Origin: ZC4RG30 sp964417875
GTDB lineage: Bacteria; Pseudomonadota; Gammaproteobacteria; Steroidobacterales; Steroidobacteraceae
Length of the DNA stretch: 10,207 nucleotides
Direction: 5' to 3'
NCBI GenBank assembly: GCA_964417875.1
Contig: CAYQJU010000086.1
Location: forward strand, 1 to 10,207
The translations under genes were made by a program, and so were the position numbers. The notes beneath the pieces were generated by a model. The model was given only the letters and a program-made list of their open reading frames with translations. It had not been told where the DNA came from and searched no databases. This document shows, piece by piece, positions 1 through 6,540 of this stretch. Position 1 is the first letter of the stretch; every line of letters starts with the position of its first letter.

Positions 1-595
1 GGTCACCTTCTGGGGCTGGGTGGTCGGCTACTGGGTGGCCTGGACGCCCATCTACGTGGTGGGCCTGATGGGCACCACGCGGCGCGTGCGGCATTTCGAC
101 GACCCTGAACTGCGCATCTGGTTCCTGATCGCGGCGGTGGGTGTCGTGATCATCGTGGTGGGCATCCTAGCCTTCGTGATCCAGATCATGGTCAGCATCC
201 GCAATCGCCATGCGCTGCGCGACACCACCGGCGATCCCTGGGATGGCCGAACGCTGGAGTGGGCCACCAGCTCGCCGCCGCCTTCCTACAACTTCGCCTT
301 CACGCCCGTGGTGCACGACCTCGACGCCTGGTATGACATGAAAAGCCGCGGCGCGAAGCAGCCCGCGAGCGGCTTCCGTCCCATCCACATGCCGCGCAAC
401 ACCGGCACCGGGGTGATCCTGTCGGGCATTGCGCTGGTGCTGGGCTTCGCGATGGTCTGGTACATGTGGTGGCTGGCCGCGCTTTCCTTCGCGGCGCTGA
501 TCGCGGTTTCCATCCTGCACACCTTCAATTACAACCGCGACTACCACGTGCCGGCCGAAGAGGTCGCGCGCACCGAAGCGGCGGCAAGGGCATGA
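1..595 (+). CDS. cyoB: Cytochrome bo3 ubiquinol oxidase subunit I, C-terminal part
   Basis: This is the 3' end of the gene for the catalytic heme-copper subunit of the bo3 quinol oxidase, an inner-membrane complex that oxidises ubiquinol, reduces O2 to water and pumps protons. The reading frame is open from base 2, so the start and the heme/CuB ligand helices lie upstream of the window. Visible are the last transmembrane helices, the CyoB-typical GLMGTTRR segment, the loop GDPWDGRTLEWATSSPPP followed by YNFA, and an IHMPRNTGTG segment before two closing membrane helices. These match the C-terminal region of E. coli CyoB closely and differ from cytochrome c oxidase subunit I, which usually lacks this long extension. 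The stop (593-595) overlaps the next start as ATGA. Identification is confident; only completeness is missing. Confidence 0.96.
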   Translation, partial: VTFWGWVVGYWVAWTPIYVVGLMGTTRRVRHFDDPELRIWFLIAAVGVVIIVVGILAFVIQIMVSIRNRHALRDTTGDPWDGRTLEWATSSPPPSYNFAFTPVVHDLDAWYDMKSRGAKQPASGFRPIHMPRNTGTGVILSGIALVLGFAMVWYMWWLAALSFAALIAVSILHTFNYNRDYHVPAEEVARTEAAARA

Positions 596-1230
596 CGATG
601 CACACCAGTGCCGCCGCCCGGGCGCAGGACGCGCCGCTGCAGTTCTACCAGGTGGACGAAGAGGAAGGCGTCGTCCACGACAGCGGCACGCTGCTGGGTT
701 TCTGGATCTACCTGATGAGCGATGCGCTGCTTTTCGCGGCCATCTTCGCCACCTTTGGCGTGCTCAGCTCCAGCTTCGCCGGCGGTCCCACGCCGCAGGA
801 ACTGTTCAACCTGGGGCTGGTGGCGGTGAATACCGGCATCCTGCTGGTGTCGGCGCTGACCTGCGGGCTGTCGATGATCGCGATGCAGAACGGCAACCTC
901 GGTGCCACGCGGCTGTGGCTGCTGGTCACCGGCCTGCTGGGCGCTGCATTCGTAGGCATCGAGCTCTATGAATTCTTCGAGATGGCCGCGCATGGCGCCA
1001 CGCCGCAGCGCAGTGGCTACCTGTCGGCCTTCTTCACGCTGGTGGGCACGCATGGCCTGCATGTGACCTTCGGCGTGATCTGGATCGCGGTGATGCTGGT
1101 GCAGCTGCAGCAGCGCGGCCTGCATCCGGAGAACCGGCGCCGACTGCTGTGCCTGAGCATGTTCTGGCACTTCCTCGACGTGATCTGGATCGGCGTGTTC
1201 ACCTTCGTCTACCTGCTGGGGATGCTCTGA
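592..1230 (+). CDS. cyoC: Cytochrome bo3 ubiquinol oxidase subunit III
   Basis: Subunit III of the bo3 quinol oxidase, a non-catalytic membrane subunit thought to stabilise subunit I. The product is 212 aa (E. coli CyoC is about 204) with a hydrophilic N-terminus followed by five hydrophobic segments. Family signatures are GFWIYLMSDALLF in the first helix, GIELYEFFE in the middle, and RSGYLSAFFTLVGTHGLHV followed by FWHFLDVIWIGVFTFVYL at the end. I chose the ATG at 592, which overlaps the cyoB stop by four bases. A second in-frame ATG at 598 has AAGGG about 7 nt upstream, a better Shine-Dalgarno spacing, so the true start could be two codons later. It sits between cyoB and cyoD in the usual cyo order. 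Confidence 0.96.
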   Translation: MTMHTSAAARAQDAPLQFYQVDEEEGVVHDSGTLLGFWIYLMSDALLFAAIFATFGVLSSSFAGGPTPQELFNLGLVAVNTGILLVSALTCGLSMIAMQNGNLGATRLWLLVTGLLGAAFVGIELYEFFEMAAHGATPQRSGYLSAFFTLVGTHGLHVTFGVIWIAVMLVQLQQRGLHPENRRRLLCLSMFWHFLDVIWIGVFTFVYLLGML

Positions 1231-1625
1231 TGACCGCCGGCCGCCACGAGCCCGCCTCCGTTGCGCACGACCAGTTCCAGGATGGTGGCCACTACACGCT
1301 GCGTGGCTACCTGCTCGGATTCGGTGTCGCGGCGCTGCTCACCGTCGCGGCGTTCTGGATCGTGATGACCGGTGCAATTCCCCATGCCGGCACGGCCAGT
1401 GCCGTGGTGGTGGCGCTGGCGATCGCGCAGATCCTGGTGCAGACCGGCGCCTTCCTGCATGTGAATGCGCGCGCGCAGGGCGGCTGGACGCTGATCGCCT
1501 ATGTGTTCACCGCGGTGCTGCTGGTGATCACCATCGCAGGCTCGGTGTGGATCATGTATCACCTGAACCTGAACATGATGCCCGGCATGATGGCGCCCGA
1601 GGCGCCGGTGAACCAGCCGCCGTGA
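1230..1625 (+). CDS. cyoD: Cytochrome bo3 ubiquinol oxidase subunit IV
   Basis: Small membrane subunit IV of the bo3 quinol oxidase, which in E. coli helps assemble the CuB site and the complex. The product is 131 aa, slightly longer than E. coli CyoD (about 109 aa) because of a hydrophilic N-terminal segment and a short Met/Pro-rich tail. Three hydrophobic helices are visible, with the family-like segment HYTLRGYLLGFGVAALLT opening helix 1, AQILVQTGAFLH in helix 2 and a final helix ending near WIMYHLNLNMMPG. The start is the ATG at 1230 that shares one base with the cyoC stop (TGATG), arguing for coupled translation. An upstream in-frame ATG at 1149 lies inside cyoC and was rejected. Confidence 0.94.
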   Translation: MTAGRHEPASVAHDQFQDGGHYTLRGYLLGFGVAALLTVAAFWIVMTGAIPHAGTASAVVVALAIAQILVQTGAFLHVNARAQGGWTLIAYVFTAVLLVITIAGSVWIMYHLNLNMMPGMMAPEAPVNQPP

Positions 1626-2368
1626 CCGCGAGCCGCGGCAAGCGGCGCGGGTTGCTCGCGCTCTGCCTGCTGGGTCTTCTACTGTTTGGCGGACTGGGCG
1701 TGTGGCAGGTGGACCGCCTGGCGTGGAAGCGCGACCTGATCGCGCGCGTCGAGGCGCGCATCCATGCATCGCCGGTCAGCTTGCCGCCGCGCAGCGCCTG
1801 GCCTGCGCTGGACCTCCACGACGCCGAGTACCGCCGCGTGCAGGCGCGCGGTCATTTCCTGCACGGGCACGAGACGCTGGTCGATGCCCTCACCGGGCTG
1901 GGCGAGGGGTACTGGGTGCTCACGCCGTTGCAGACCGGTGACGGCGTGGTGCTGGTCAATCGCGGCTTCGTGCCGCGGGAGCAGCGCCTGCCGGCGACGC
2001 GCAGGGCCGGGCAGGTGCAGGGGGAAGTGACCGTCACCGGACTGCTGCGTCGCCCGGAACCTGAAGGCCGCGTGCTGCGCGCCAATGTGCCTGCCGAGGA
2101 CCGCTGGTACTCGCGTGACGTGGCCGCAATCGCGGCCGCGCGCGGTCTGCATGAAGTCGCGCCGTTCTTCATCGATGCAGAGGCCGGGGCGGATCCGGCC
2201 GCCATGCCGCGCGGCGGACTGACCGTGGTGCGCTTCCGCAATGCGCATCTGGTGTACGCACTGACGTGGCTGGTGCTGGCCGGGCTGTGCCTGGCCGGCA
2301 TCGTGCTGGTGATGCGCGAACCACGGCCGGCTGCGTCGGGCGGCGGCGCATCATCAGGTGCCGGATGA
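1622..2368 (+). CDS. SURF1-family oxidase assembly protein
   Basis: SURF1 proteins are inner-membrane factors that assist assembly of heme-copper oxidases, probably at the heme insertion step. The 248-aa product has the family layout: a membrane helix at residues 9-25, a periplasmic domain, and a second helix near 210-231. Family motifs seen are GVWQVDRLAWK (26-36), YRRVQARGHF (70-79), YWVLTPL (97-103), LVNRGFVP (111-118), WYSRDVAAIAAARGL (162-176) and VRFRNAHLVYALTW (203-216). The start is a GTG at 1622 overlapping the cyoD stop by four bases (GTGA). There is no strong Shine-Dalgarno sequence, so translation probably depends on coupling. SURF1 next to cyoABCD suggests a factor dedicated to the quinol oxidase, as described for Paracoccus Surf1q. 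The tail after the second helix is Gly/Ser/Ala-rich. Confidence 0.92.
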   Translation: MTASRGKRRGLLALCLLGLLLFGGLGVWQVDRLAWKRDLIARVEARIHASPVSLPPRSAWPALDLHDAEYRRVQARGHFLHGHETLVDALTGLGEGYWVLTPLQTGDGVVLVNRGFVPREQRLPATRRAGQVQGEVTVTGLLRRPEPEGRVLRANVPAEDRWYSRDVAAIAAARGLHEVAPFFIDAEAGADPAAMPRGGLTVVRFRNAHLVYALTWLVLAGLCLAGIVLVMREPRPAASGGGASSGAG

Positions 2369-2380
2369 TGGCCGCCGTGA

Positions 2381-2406
2381 GGTGACCGCACGCAGCGTGC
2401 CGCACC
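2381..2406. terminator. Imperfect hairpin at a convergent gene junction, possible terminator
   Basis: In the 92-bp gap between the convergent SURF1 gene and the last SnoaL-like gene, GGTG (2381-2384) can pair with CACC (2403-2406), and inside it GCACG (2388-2392) pairs with CGTGC (2396-2400) around a CAG loop. There is no T-run on either side, so it is not a classical rho-independent terminator. Its position between convergent operons is the main reason for listing it. Confidence 0.25.
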
Positions 2407-2460
2407 CTCCCCGGGAAACAGACGGGGCGCAGCCGCGGCGTCGTTGCCGGCCCTTCGAGG

Positions 2461-3249
2461 TCAGTTGCGCGGTGGCTCCGCCAGTGGCTGCGAGCCATCG
2501 GCCATGCGGCCGATCTTCAGCGCCTCGATCTGCTGCTTCGTGCCCGGCGGCGCGGCATAGGCGCCCACCTCGTCGCGATCCGGCTTGAACACATTGCCGG
2601 TCACCGGGTTCGGGTAATGGAACGGGATGATGTAGTAGGCCGGATAGGTCAGGTAGATGGTGGATGGCGGCAGATCCGGCGGTGGCTCGAACTTGTCAGG
2701 CCAGGTGTTGTTCAGCGCATTCTTCGCCCAGCCATCCCAGTTGGTGTACATCGTGAACGGACCGGTGAGGCGGCTCATCTTCCACACGCCGTTTTCCTTG
2801 CGGTACTCGTTCTCGTACAGCGGCAGGCCCCAGCCGCCCGAGCTCATGACATAGGCGCGCGAGCGGATCCAGCCCGTGGTGCCATCGGCCGAGATGTCGG
2901 GAATCGACTGGAACTGCATGTGGTTGGCCAGCGAGTTCTCCTTCGCGCCGTCCTGGCCGAAGGCGGTCTGCATGTATTCAAGGACCCGCGACTTGCCGAG
3001 GAACAGGCCCTTGCCGCCGATCTCGAGCGTGGCATCGTCGCTGAACAGGTCGGCCAGCTGCGTCCACTGGCTCTTGTCGACGAAGTAGCCATAGGTGCGC
3101 TGCAGGCGCTCGATGGCATTCATGTCTTCGAGCGTGGTGATGCGGCGTTCCAGTGCATCGAGGCGCTCGGTGGCGGACTGCGCGAGGGCCGCCGGCGAGG
3201 TGGCGGCGGCCAGCACGGCCGCCATCAGCATCTGTGTTGCATGTTTCAT
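2461..3249 (-). CDS. Exported SnoaL-like (NTF2-fold) protein 1, last gene of a four-paralog cluster
   Basis: Predicted periplasmic protein of 262 aa with an NTF2-like/SnoaL-like domain; the specific reaction is unknown. A signal peptide covers residues 1-23 (cleavage likely after ALA). Next come a heptad-like helix (RLDALERRITTLED, 29-42) and the domain core: YGYFVDKSQW (53-62), LADLFSDDATLEIGGKG (65-81), an Asn-His pair (109-110) at a position often catalytic in this fold, and YENEYRKENGVWKMSRL (145-161). The C-terminal tail has PPDLPPSTIY (190-199) and PFHYPNPVTG (209-218), shared with the next two genes upstream. Only this copy continues a further 44 residues. The ATG overlaps the preceding stop (ATGA) and has GGGAG 8 nt upstream. 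Related folds include dehydratases and ketosteroid isomerases, so an enzyme is plausible but unproven. Confidence 0.85.
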   Translation of the reverse strand: MKHATQMLMAAVLAAATSPAALAQSATERLDALERRITTLEDMNAIERLQRTYGYFVDKSQWTQLADLFSDDATLEIGGKGLFLGKSRVLEYMQTAFGQDGAKENSLANHMQFQSIPDISADGTTGWIRSRAYVMSSGGWGLPLYENEYRKENGVWKMSRLTGPFTMYTNWDGWAKNALNNTWPDKFEPPPDLPPSTIYLTYPAYYIIPFHYPNPVTGNVFKPDRDEVGAYAAPPGTKQQIEALKIGRMADGSQPLAEPPRN

Positions 3250-4013
3250 CGCACGGCTCCCGTGACACTGTCTGCAGCCTGTGGCAACCGGTCCAGCGGC
3301 GCGCCGGTCACCGGATGCGGATAACTGAAGGGCGGAATGTAGTTGCCCGGCATGCTGCGATAGACCACGGTGGGCGGCCGATCGGGCGGGAACAGCGCGC
3401 TGGGTCCCTTCATCGGCAGCAGCGAGCGGGCCCAGCCGCGGTCATAGTCGGTGAACGCGGTGGGATAGAAATGCAGCTTCGCGATCTTCCACGTGCCGCC
3501 TTCCTTCACGTACTCGTTTTCGTAGATGCCCACGCCCCAGATGCCGTTCTGGCCCGGCTCGGCCAGCTGCACCGGTCCCTGGAACCGTCCCTTCGCCGTG
3601 CGGCCATCGGGTGCGACCGAGATCACCGGCTGCAGCATCATGTGGTTGTTGAGGTGGCCCTGGCCCAGTCCCTCCGGACCCAACAGCAGCATCGCGCGAC
3701 GGATGCGGTCCTGCCCGACATAGACGCCGCTCTGGCCATATTCGAACTCGCCATTGCGCGCGAACAGGCTGGCCGCCTCGCCCCACAGTCCCTTGTCGAA
3801 ATAGAAGCCGAACATGGCCTGCAGGTTCTCGACCGCGTCGTGGTCTTCAAGGCGCGCAACGCGGTCGCGATAGGCGGCGAGGCGCTGTGTGGCGGACGGC
3901 TGTGCCGCCGCGGCCTGGGTGGCGGGCGCCTGCGCAGCGGCCAAGGGCGCGGCACACAGCAGCGGCAGCAGCACGGCCAGGGGAGCTGTGGATTTCAAAA
4001 ATGCGCGGCACAT
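3246..4013 (-). CDS. Exported SnoaL-like (NTF2-fold) protein 2
   Basis: Second of the tail-bearing paralogs, 255 aa. It has a signal peptide (PLAVLLPLLCAAPLAAAQA, 11-29) and an Ala/Gln-rich linker, then the same layout as its neighbours: a helix RVARLEDHDAVENLQ (51-65), FGFYFDKGLWGEAASLFA (68-85), the Asn-His pair at 123-124, YENEYVKEGGTWKI (164-177), and a tail with FPPDRPPTVVY (208-218) and PPFSYPHPVTG (227-237). The Cys at 20 is not in a convincing lipobox, so a soluble periplasmic product is more likely than a lipoprotein. The chosen ATG at 4013 shares one base with the upstream stop and has GAGGAG 7 nt before it; the frame stays open to 4181, but that extension lies within the upstream gene and is not credible. 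Substrate unknown. Confidence 0.85.
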   Translation of the reverse strand: MCRAFLKSTAPLAVLLPLLCAAPLAAAQAPATQAAAAQPSATQRLAAYRDRVARLEDHDAVENLQAMFGFYFDKGLWGEAASLFARNGEFEYGQSGVYVGQDRIRRAMLLLGPEGLGQGHLNNHMMLQPVISVAPDGRTAKGRFQGPVQLAEPGQNGIWGVGIYENEYVKEGGTWKIAKLHFYPTAFTDYDRGWARSLLPMKGPSALFPPDRPPTVVYRSMPGNYIPPFSYPHPVTGAPLDRLPQAADSVTGAVR

Positions 4014-4714
4014 CAGCGGACTCCTCGCACCGGCTTGCCGGTGACCGGGTTGGGCGCCTGGAACGGCGGCACCTGGGTTTCGGGGAAGGGGGCGTAGCTG
4101 GCCGTGGACGGACGGTCCGGCGGGAACTCGCGCGCGGTCTGGCTCGGCGCCAGGCCTTCGCCCGGCTTCAGCCGCGCCCATCCCTTCTCATAGGGCGCGA
4201 CGAAATTCACATACAGGTGCATCGACTGGATCTTCCACACCCCCTGGTCCTTCACGTAGGTGTTTTCGTAGATGCCATCGCGCCATTCCGCATGCTTCCT
4301 GTACTGCCCGAGCATGCCGTGGTCGCGCCAGCGCGCGGTGGCGCTGCGGCCATCGGCCGCAATGAACACCGCCGGCTGCAGTGTCACCCATTCATTCAGC
4401 TGGCCGTAGATCAGGCCTTCCTGGTTGCCATGCAGGCGCTTCAGGTATTCGCGGATGCGTGCCTTGCCGGCATATACCCCGTCGCGACCGATCTCCAGCG
4501 TGCCGTTGTCGGCGAACAGGTCGGCCGCCTCGCCCCACAGGCCGCGGTCGACGTAGTAGCCGAAGGCACGCTGCAGCTTCTTGATCGCGCGCGTGCCCTC
4601 CAGTTTCTCGACGCGCGCGGTGAGCGCGCCGATCTCTGCATCGATGTTCTGTGTCAGCGCGGGTGCACTGGCAAGCATCGACGTGACGAAGGCGGTGATC
4701 AGCAGTCGTTTCAT
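4013..4714 (-). CDS. Exported SnoaL-like (NTF2-fold) protein 3, lacking the conserved His
   Basis: A 233-aa exported protein with a short signal peptide (MKRLLITAFVTSMLASAPA, cleavage near residue 19-22). It keeps the family frame: helix ALTARVEKLEGTRAIKKLQ (30-48), FGYYVDRGLWGEAADLFA (51-68), GTLEIGRDGVYAGKARI (71-87), YENTYVKDQGVWKIQSM (149-165), and a tail with FPPDRPSTASY (197-207) and PPFQAPNPVTG (216-226). When aligned on the LQP and DGR residues, the conserved Asn-His of proteins 1 and 2 becomes Glu108-Trp109, so a likely active-site His is missing. The ATG at 4714 has GGAG 5 nt upstream. It follows the lipoprotein gene after 31 nt and overlaps the next gene by one base. It could be a structural partner or act on a different substrate. 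Confidence 0.85.
   Translation of the reverse strand: MKRLLITAFVTSMLASAPALTQNIDAEIGALTARVEKLEGTRAIKKLQRAFGYYVDRGLWGEAADLFADNGTLEIGRDGVYAGKARIREYLKRLHGNQEGLIYGQLNEWVTLQPAVFIAADGRSATARWRDHGMLGQYRKHAEWRDGIYENTYVKDQGVWKIQSMHLYVNFVAPYEKGWARLKPGEGLAPSQTAREFPPDRPSTASYAPFPETQVPPFQAPNPVTGKPVRGVR
4021..4026 (-). promoter_or_regulatory. Ribosome binding site fixing the start of SnoaL-like protein 2
   Basis: On the - strand GAGGAG lies 7 nt before the ATG at 4013, inside the 3' end of the upstream gene. It supports the short start over the longer open frame and shows that this overlapped gene can initiate on its own as well as by coupling. Confidence 0.6.
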
Positions 4715-4745
4715 GGCATCTCCATGCTCGGGCCCCGGCGGATCT

Positions 4746-5309
4746 TCATGGGGCAGTGGCGCTTCGCTGGCGGATGAATTCCATCCATTCTTCCGCGGTG
4801 GGCATCACAGGATAGTCGACCCGCCGCAGGATCTTCCATTCGCCGTCCTCGCGGATCAGCTCGTCCTCATATCGGCCGGCCAGCGCCGGCGTGGGCGCGC
4901 CATCCGGCCCGCGCAGCACCAGCAGGTGCCGCGAGCGTGCGGTGGCACGGTCGCCCTGCACGTCGATCTGCGCATTGGAGGTGATGTGATAGCTCTCGCT
5001 GTTCACATAGTCCGGCGGCGGCGGGCCATAGAGATCGACCAGCATCCGGTGGATGGCCTCGCGACCCTTGTGCACGGTGCGGCCGTTCACCCATTCGCCG
5101 TCGCGCGCGAACAATGCCGCATAGCCTGCGTAATCGCGCGCGTCCTGGGTGGCGGAGTAATCGACCAGGATGCGGTGGATGGCCAGTTCGTCCTCGACGC
5201 GCTGCAGGCGTTCGGCAATCCCTGCCTGCACGGGTGGGGTCGCGCTGCCGCAGGAGGCGGCCAGCAATGCCGCGGCCAGCACCAGCGCGATCTGCACTTC
5301 CTGCTTCAT
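4746..5309 (-). CDS. SnoaL-like (NTF2-fold) lipoprotein, first gene of the cluster
   Basis: A 187-aa SnoaL-like protein with a lipoprotein signal: hydrophobic residues 7-18 followed by LAASC, giving a lipidated Cys20. The residue after it is Gly, so by the usual Lol rule it would go to the outer membrane (inference). The fold core is visible as ERLQRVEDELAIHRILVDYS (33-52), YAALFARDGEWVNG (63-76), GREAIHRMLVDLYG (82-95), His108 aligned with the conserved His of proteins 1 and 2, QGDRATARSRHLLVLRG (118-134) and YEDELIREDGEWKILRRVDY (147-166). Length is typical of a single SnoaL domain. It lacks the proline-rich tail of the other three. The start has a strong AAGAAGGGGGG run just upstream, and the rluF-like stop lies 24 nt before. 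Function unknown. Confidence 0.85.
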   Translation of the reverse strand: MKQEVQIALVLAAALLAASCGSATPPVQAGIAERLQRVEDELAIHRILVDYSATQDARDYAGYAALFARDGEWVNGRTVHKGREAIHRMLVDLYGPPPPDYVNSESYHITSNAQIDVQGDRATARSRHLLVLRGPDGAPTPALAGRYEDELIREDGEWKILRRVDYPVMPTAEEWMEFIRQRSATAP

Positions 5310-5333
5310 GACACCCCCCTTCTTTCCACAAGA

Positions 5334-6107
5334 CTAATGCTGGAAGGCCTCGTCCGGGCGCAGATAGCGCCATTTGCCGGCCGGCAGGCCCCCCAGCAGC
5401 ACCTGGCCGCTGCGCACGCGTTTCAGCGCCGTGACCCTCAGGCCCACCAGTTCGCACATGCGGCGGATCTGCCGCTTGCGACCCTCGCGCAGGATGAAGC
5501 GCAGCTGGTGTTCGTTCTGCCAGTCCACGCGCGCGGGTCGCAACTTCACGCCATCGAGCGACAGGCCATGGCGCAGGCGCCGCAGGCCGTCCTCGCCGAG
5601 CTGCCCTTCGACCCGCACCAGGTATTCCTTCTCGACGCTGGAATCCTCGCCGATCAGCTGCCGGGCGACGCGACCGTCCTGCGTCAGCACCAGAAGGCCG
5701 GTGGAATCGATGTCGAGGCGGCCCGCAGGTGCCAGGCCGCGCAGGTGAGAGGGCTGGAACCGGCGCGGGTCCGTGTCGCCGGACCAGCGGTTCTCCGGGC
5801 GCACCAGCACGATGGCCGGCTCGTGGCCATCCTCGGCCTGGCCGGACACATAGCCCACCGGCTTGTGCAGCAGCACCGTGACCAGCTCCTGCTGCGCCCT
5901 GCGCGCCGCATCCTCCACCGTGATGCGCGCCGCCGGCGACACGCGAACGCCGAGCGTATCGATCACCACACCATCGACCTTCACCCAGCCTTTCACGATC
6001 CACGCTTCCGCCTCGCGCCGCGAGCACAGTCCCAGCTCGCTCATGCGCTTGGAAAGCCGCGGATGTGCCGCGGCGCCGGGTGCTTCCGGCGGCGTGCCGG
6101 AGCTCAT
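5334..6107 (-). CDS. rluF: RluF-like rRNA pseudouridine synthase
   Basis: A 257-aa enzyme of the RsuA/RluB/RluE/RluF family, which converts specific uridines of rRNA to pseudouridine. An S4 RNA-binding domain lies at about 17-62 (RLSKRMSELGLCSRREAEA). The catalytic motif GRLDIDSTGLLVLTQDG (129-145) carries the nucleophile Asp132, and KEYLVRVEG follows at 160-168. The C-terminal motif EGRKRQIRRMCELVGLRV (208-225) resembles the RQIRRMCEHFGYEV of E. coli RluF, the basis for the symbol; RluB or another subgroup remains possible. I chose the ATG at 6107, one base after the gloA stop. The frame is open to 6284, but that extension lies inside gloA and reads like a shadow. It is probably co-transcribed with gloA. 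A roughly 30-residue stretch at 95-127 before the catalytic motif looks longer than in E. coli RluF. Confidence 0.9.
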   Translation of the reverse strand: MSSGTPPEAPGAAAHPRLSKRMSELGLCSRREAEAWIVKGWVKVDGVVIDTLGVRVSPAARITVEDAARRAQQELVTVLLHKPVGYVSGQAEDGHEPAIVLVRPENRWSGDTDPRRFQPSHLRGLAPAGRLDIDSTGLLVLTQDGRVARQLIGEDSSVEKEYLVRVEGQLGEDGLRRLRHGLSLDGVKLRPARVDWQNEHQLRFILREGRKRQIRRMCELVGLRVTALKRVRSGQVLLGGLPAGKWRYLRPDEAFQH

Positions 6108-6108
6108 C

Positions 6109-6528
6109 TCACCAGCTTCCGACGTTGGGCATTTCGGTCCACGGCGATTCCGGCGGCAGAGGCTCGCCCTGCTGCAGCAGCTCGATGGAGATCTCGTCGG
6201 GCGAGCGCACGAAGGCCATGCGGCCGTCGCGTGGCGGCCGCAGGATCTGCACGCCATGCTTCTGCAGGCGTTCGCAGGCGGCATAAATGTCCGCCACTTC
6301 GTAGGCCAGGTGGCCGAAGTTGCGCCCGCCGGTGTAGACCTCCGGGTCCCAGTTGAAGGTCAGCTCGACCTGCGCCTCCGGCTGGCCCGGGGCCGCCAGG
6401 AACACCAGCGTGTAGCGACCCTGCGGGGATTCGTGCCGGCGCAGCTCCTCGAGGCCGAGGGCATCGCGGTAGAAGCGCAGCGAGGCGTCGAGGTCGGCGA
6501 CGCGGACCATCGTGTGCAGGTATTTCAT
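6109..6528 (-). CDS. gloA: Lactoylglutathione lyase (glyoxalase I, VOC superfamily)
   Basis: Glyoxalase I isomerises the hemithioacetal of methylglyoxal and glutathione to S-lactoylglutathione, the first step of methylglyoxal detoxification in the cytoplasm. The 139-aa product matches the length of the short, nickel-type bacterial enzymes. The four metal ligands expected from E. coli GloA can be placed: His5 (LHTMVRV), Glu55 (VELTFNWD), His73 (NFGHLAYEV) and Glu116 (SIELLQQ). The start is the ATG at 6528 that gives the canonical MKYLHTM N-terminus. An in-frame ATG at 6552 would add eight atypical residues. No Shine-Dalgarno sequence precedes 6528; instead TACAAT lies six bases upstream (see the promoter entry). 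The stop is one base before the rluF start, so the pair is tightly coupled. Confidence 0.92.
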   Translation of the reverse strand: MKYLHTMVRVADLDASLRFYRDALGLEELRRHESPQGRYTLVFLAAPGQPEAQVELTFNWDPEVYTGGRNFGHLAYEVADIYAACERLQKHGVQILRPPRDGRMAFVRSPDEISIELLQQGEPLPPESPWTEMPNVGSW

Positions 6529-6534
6529 GCGGCG

Positions 6535-6540
6535 ATTGTA
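6535..6540 (-). promoter_or_regulatory. Possible -10 box for a leaderless gloA transcript
   Basis: On the - strand TACAAT matches the sigma-70 -10 consensus at five of six positions and ends six bases before the gloA ATG, so transcription would begin at or next to the start codon. There is no recognisable Shine-Dalgarno sequence in this gap. No good -35 box is visible about 17 nt upstream, which weakens the call. Confidence 0.3.

Noticed and set aside
3954..4013. Lipoprotein signal in SnoaL-like protein 2 (Cys20)
   Set aside because: The residues before Cys20 are PLL, which is not a lipobox, and a better signal peptidase I site (AAA-QA) follows shortly after.
3153..4097. A 314-codon + strand frame over the SnoaL-like genes
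   Set aside because: Antisense to two exported proteins with signal peptides and ribosome sites; no motif of its own.
4867..6027. A 386-codon open frame on the - strand across the SnoaL lipoprotein and rluF
   Set aside because: It overlaps two well-supported genes in another frame and reads as Arg/Gly/Ala-rich noise.
6108..6284. N-terminal extension of the rluF-like protein
   Set aside because: The extra 59 residues lie inside gloA and contain no S4 or catalytic sequence; the ATG at 6107 follows the gloA stop directly and precedes the S4 domain.
4581..6356. A 591-codon open frame on the + strand
   Set aside because: It lies antisense to the SnoaL-like lipoprotein, the rluF-like gene and part of gloA, whose - strand products have clear family motifs. 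Its translation is rich in Arg, His, Gln and Ala without any domain, as expected for a shadow frame in GC-rich DNA.
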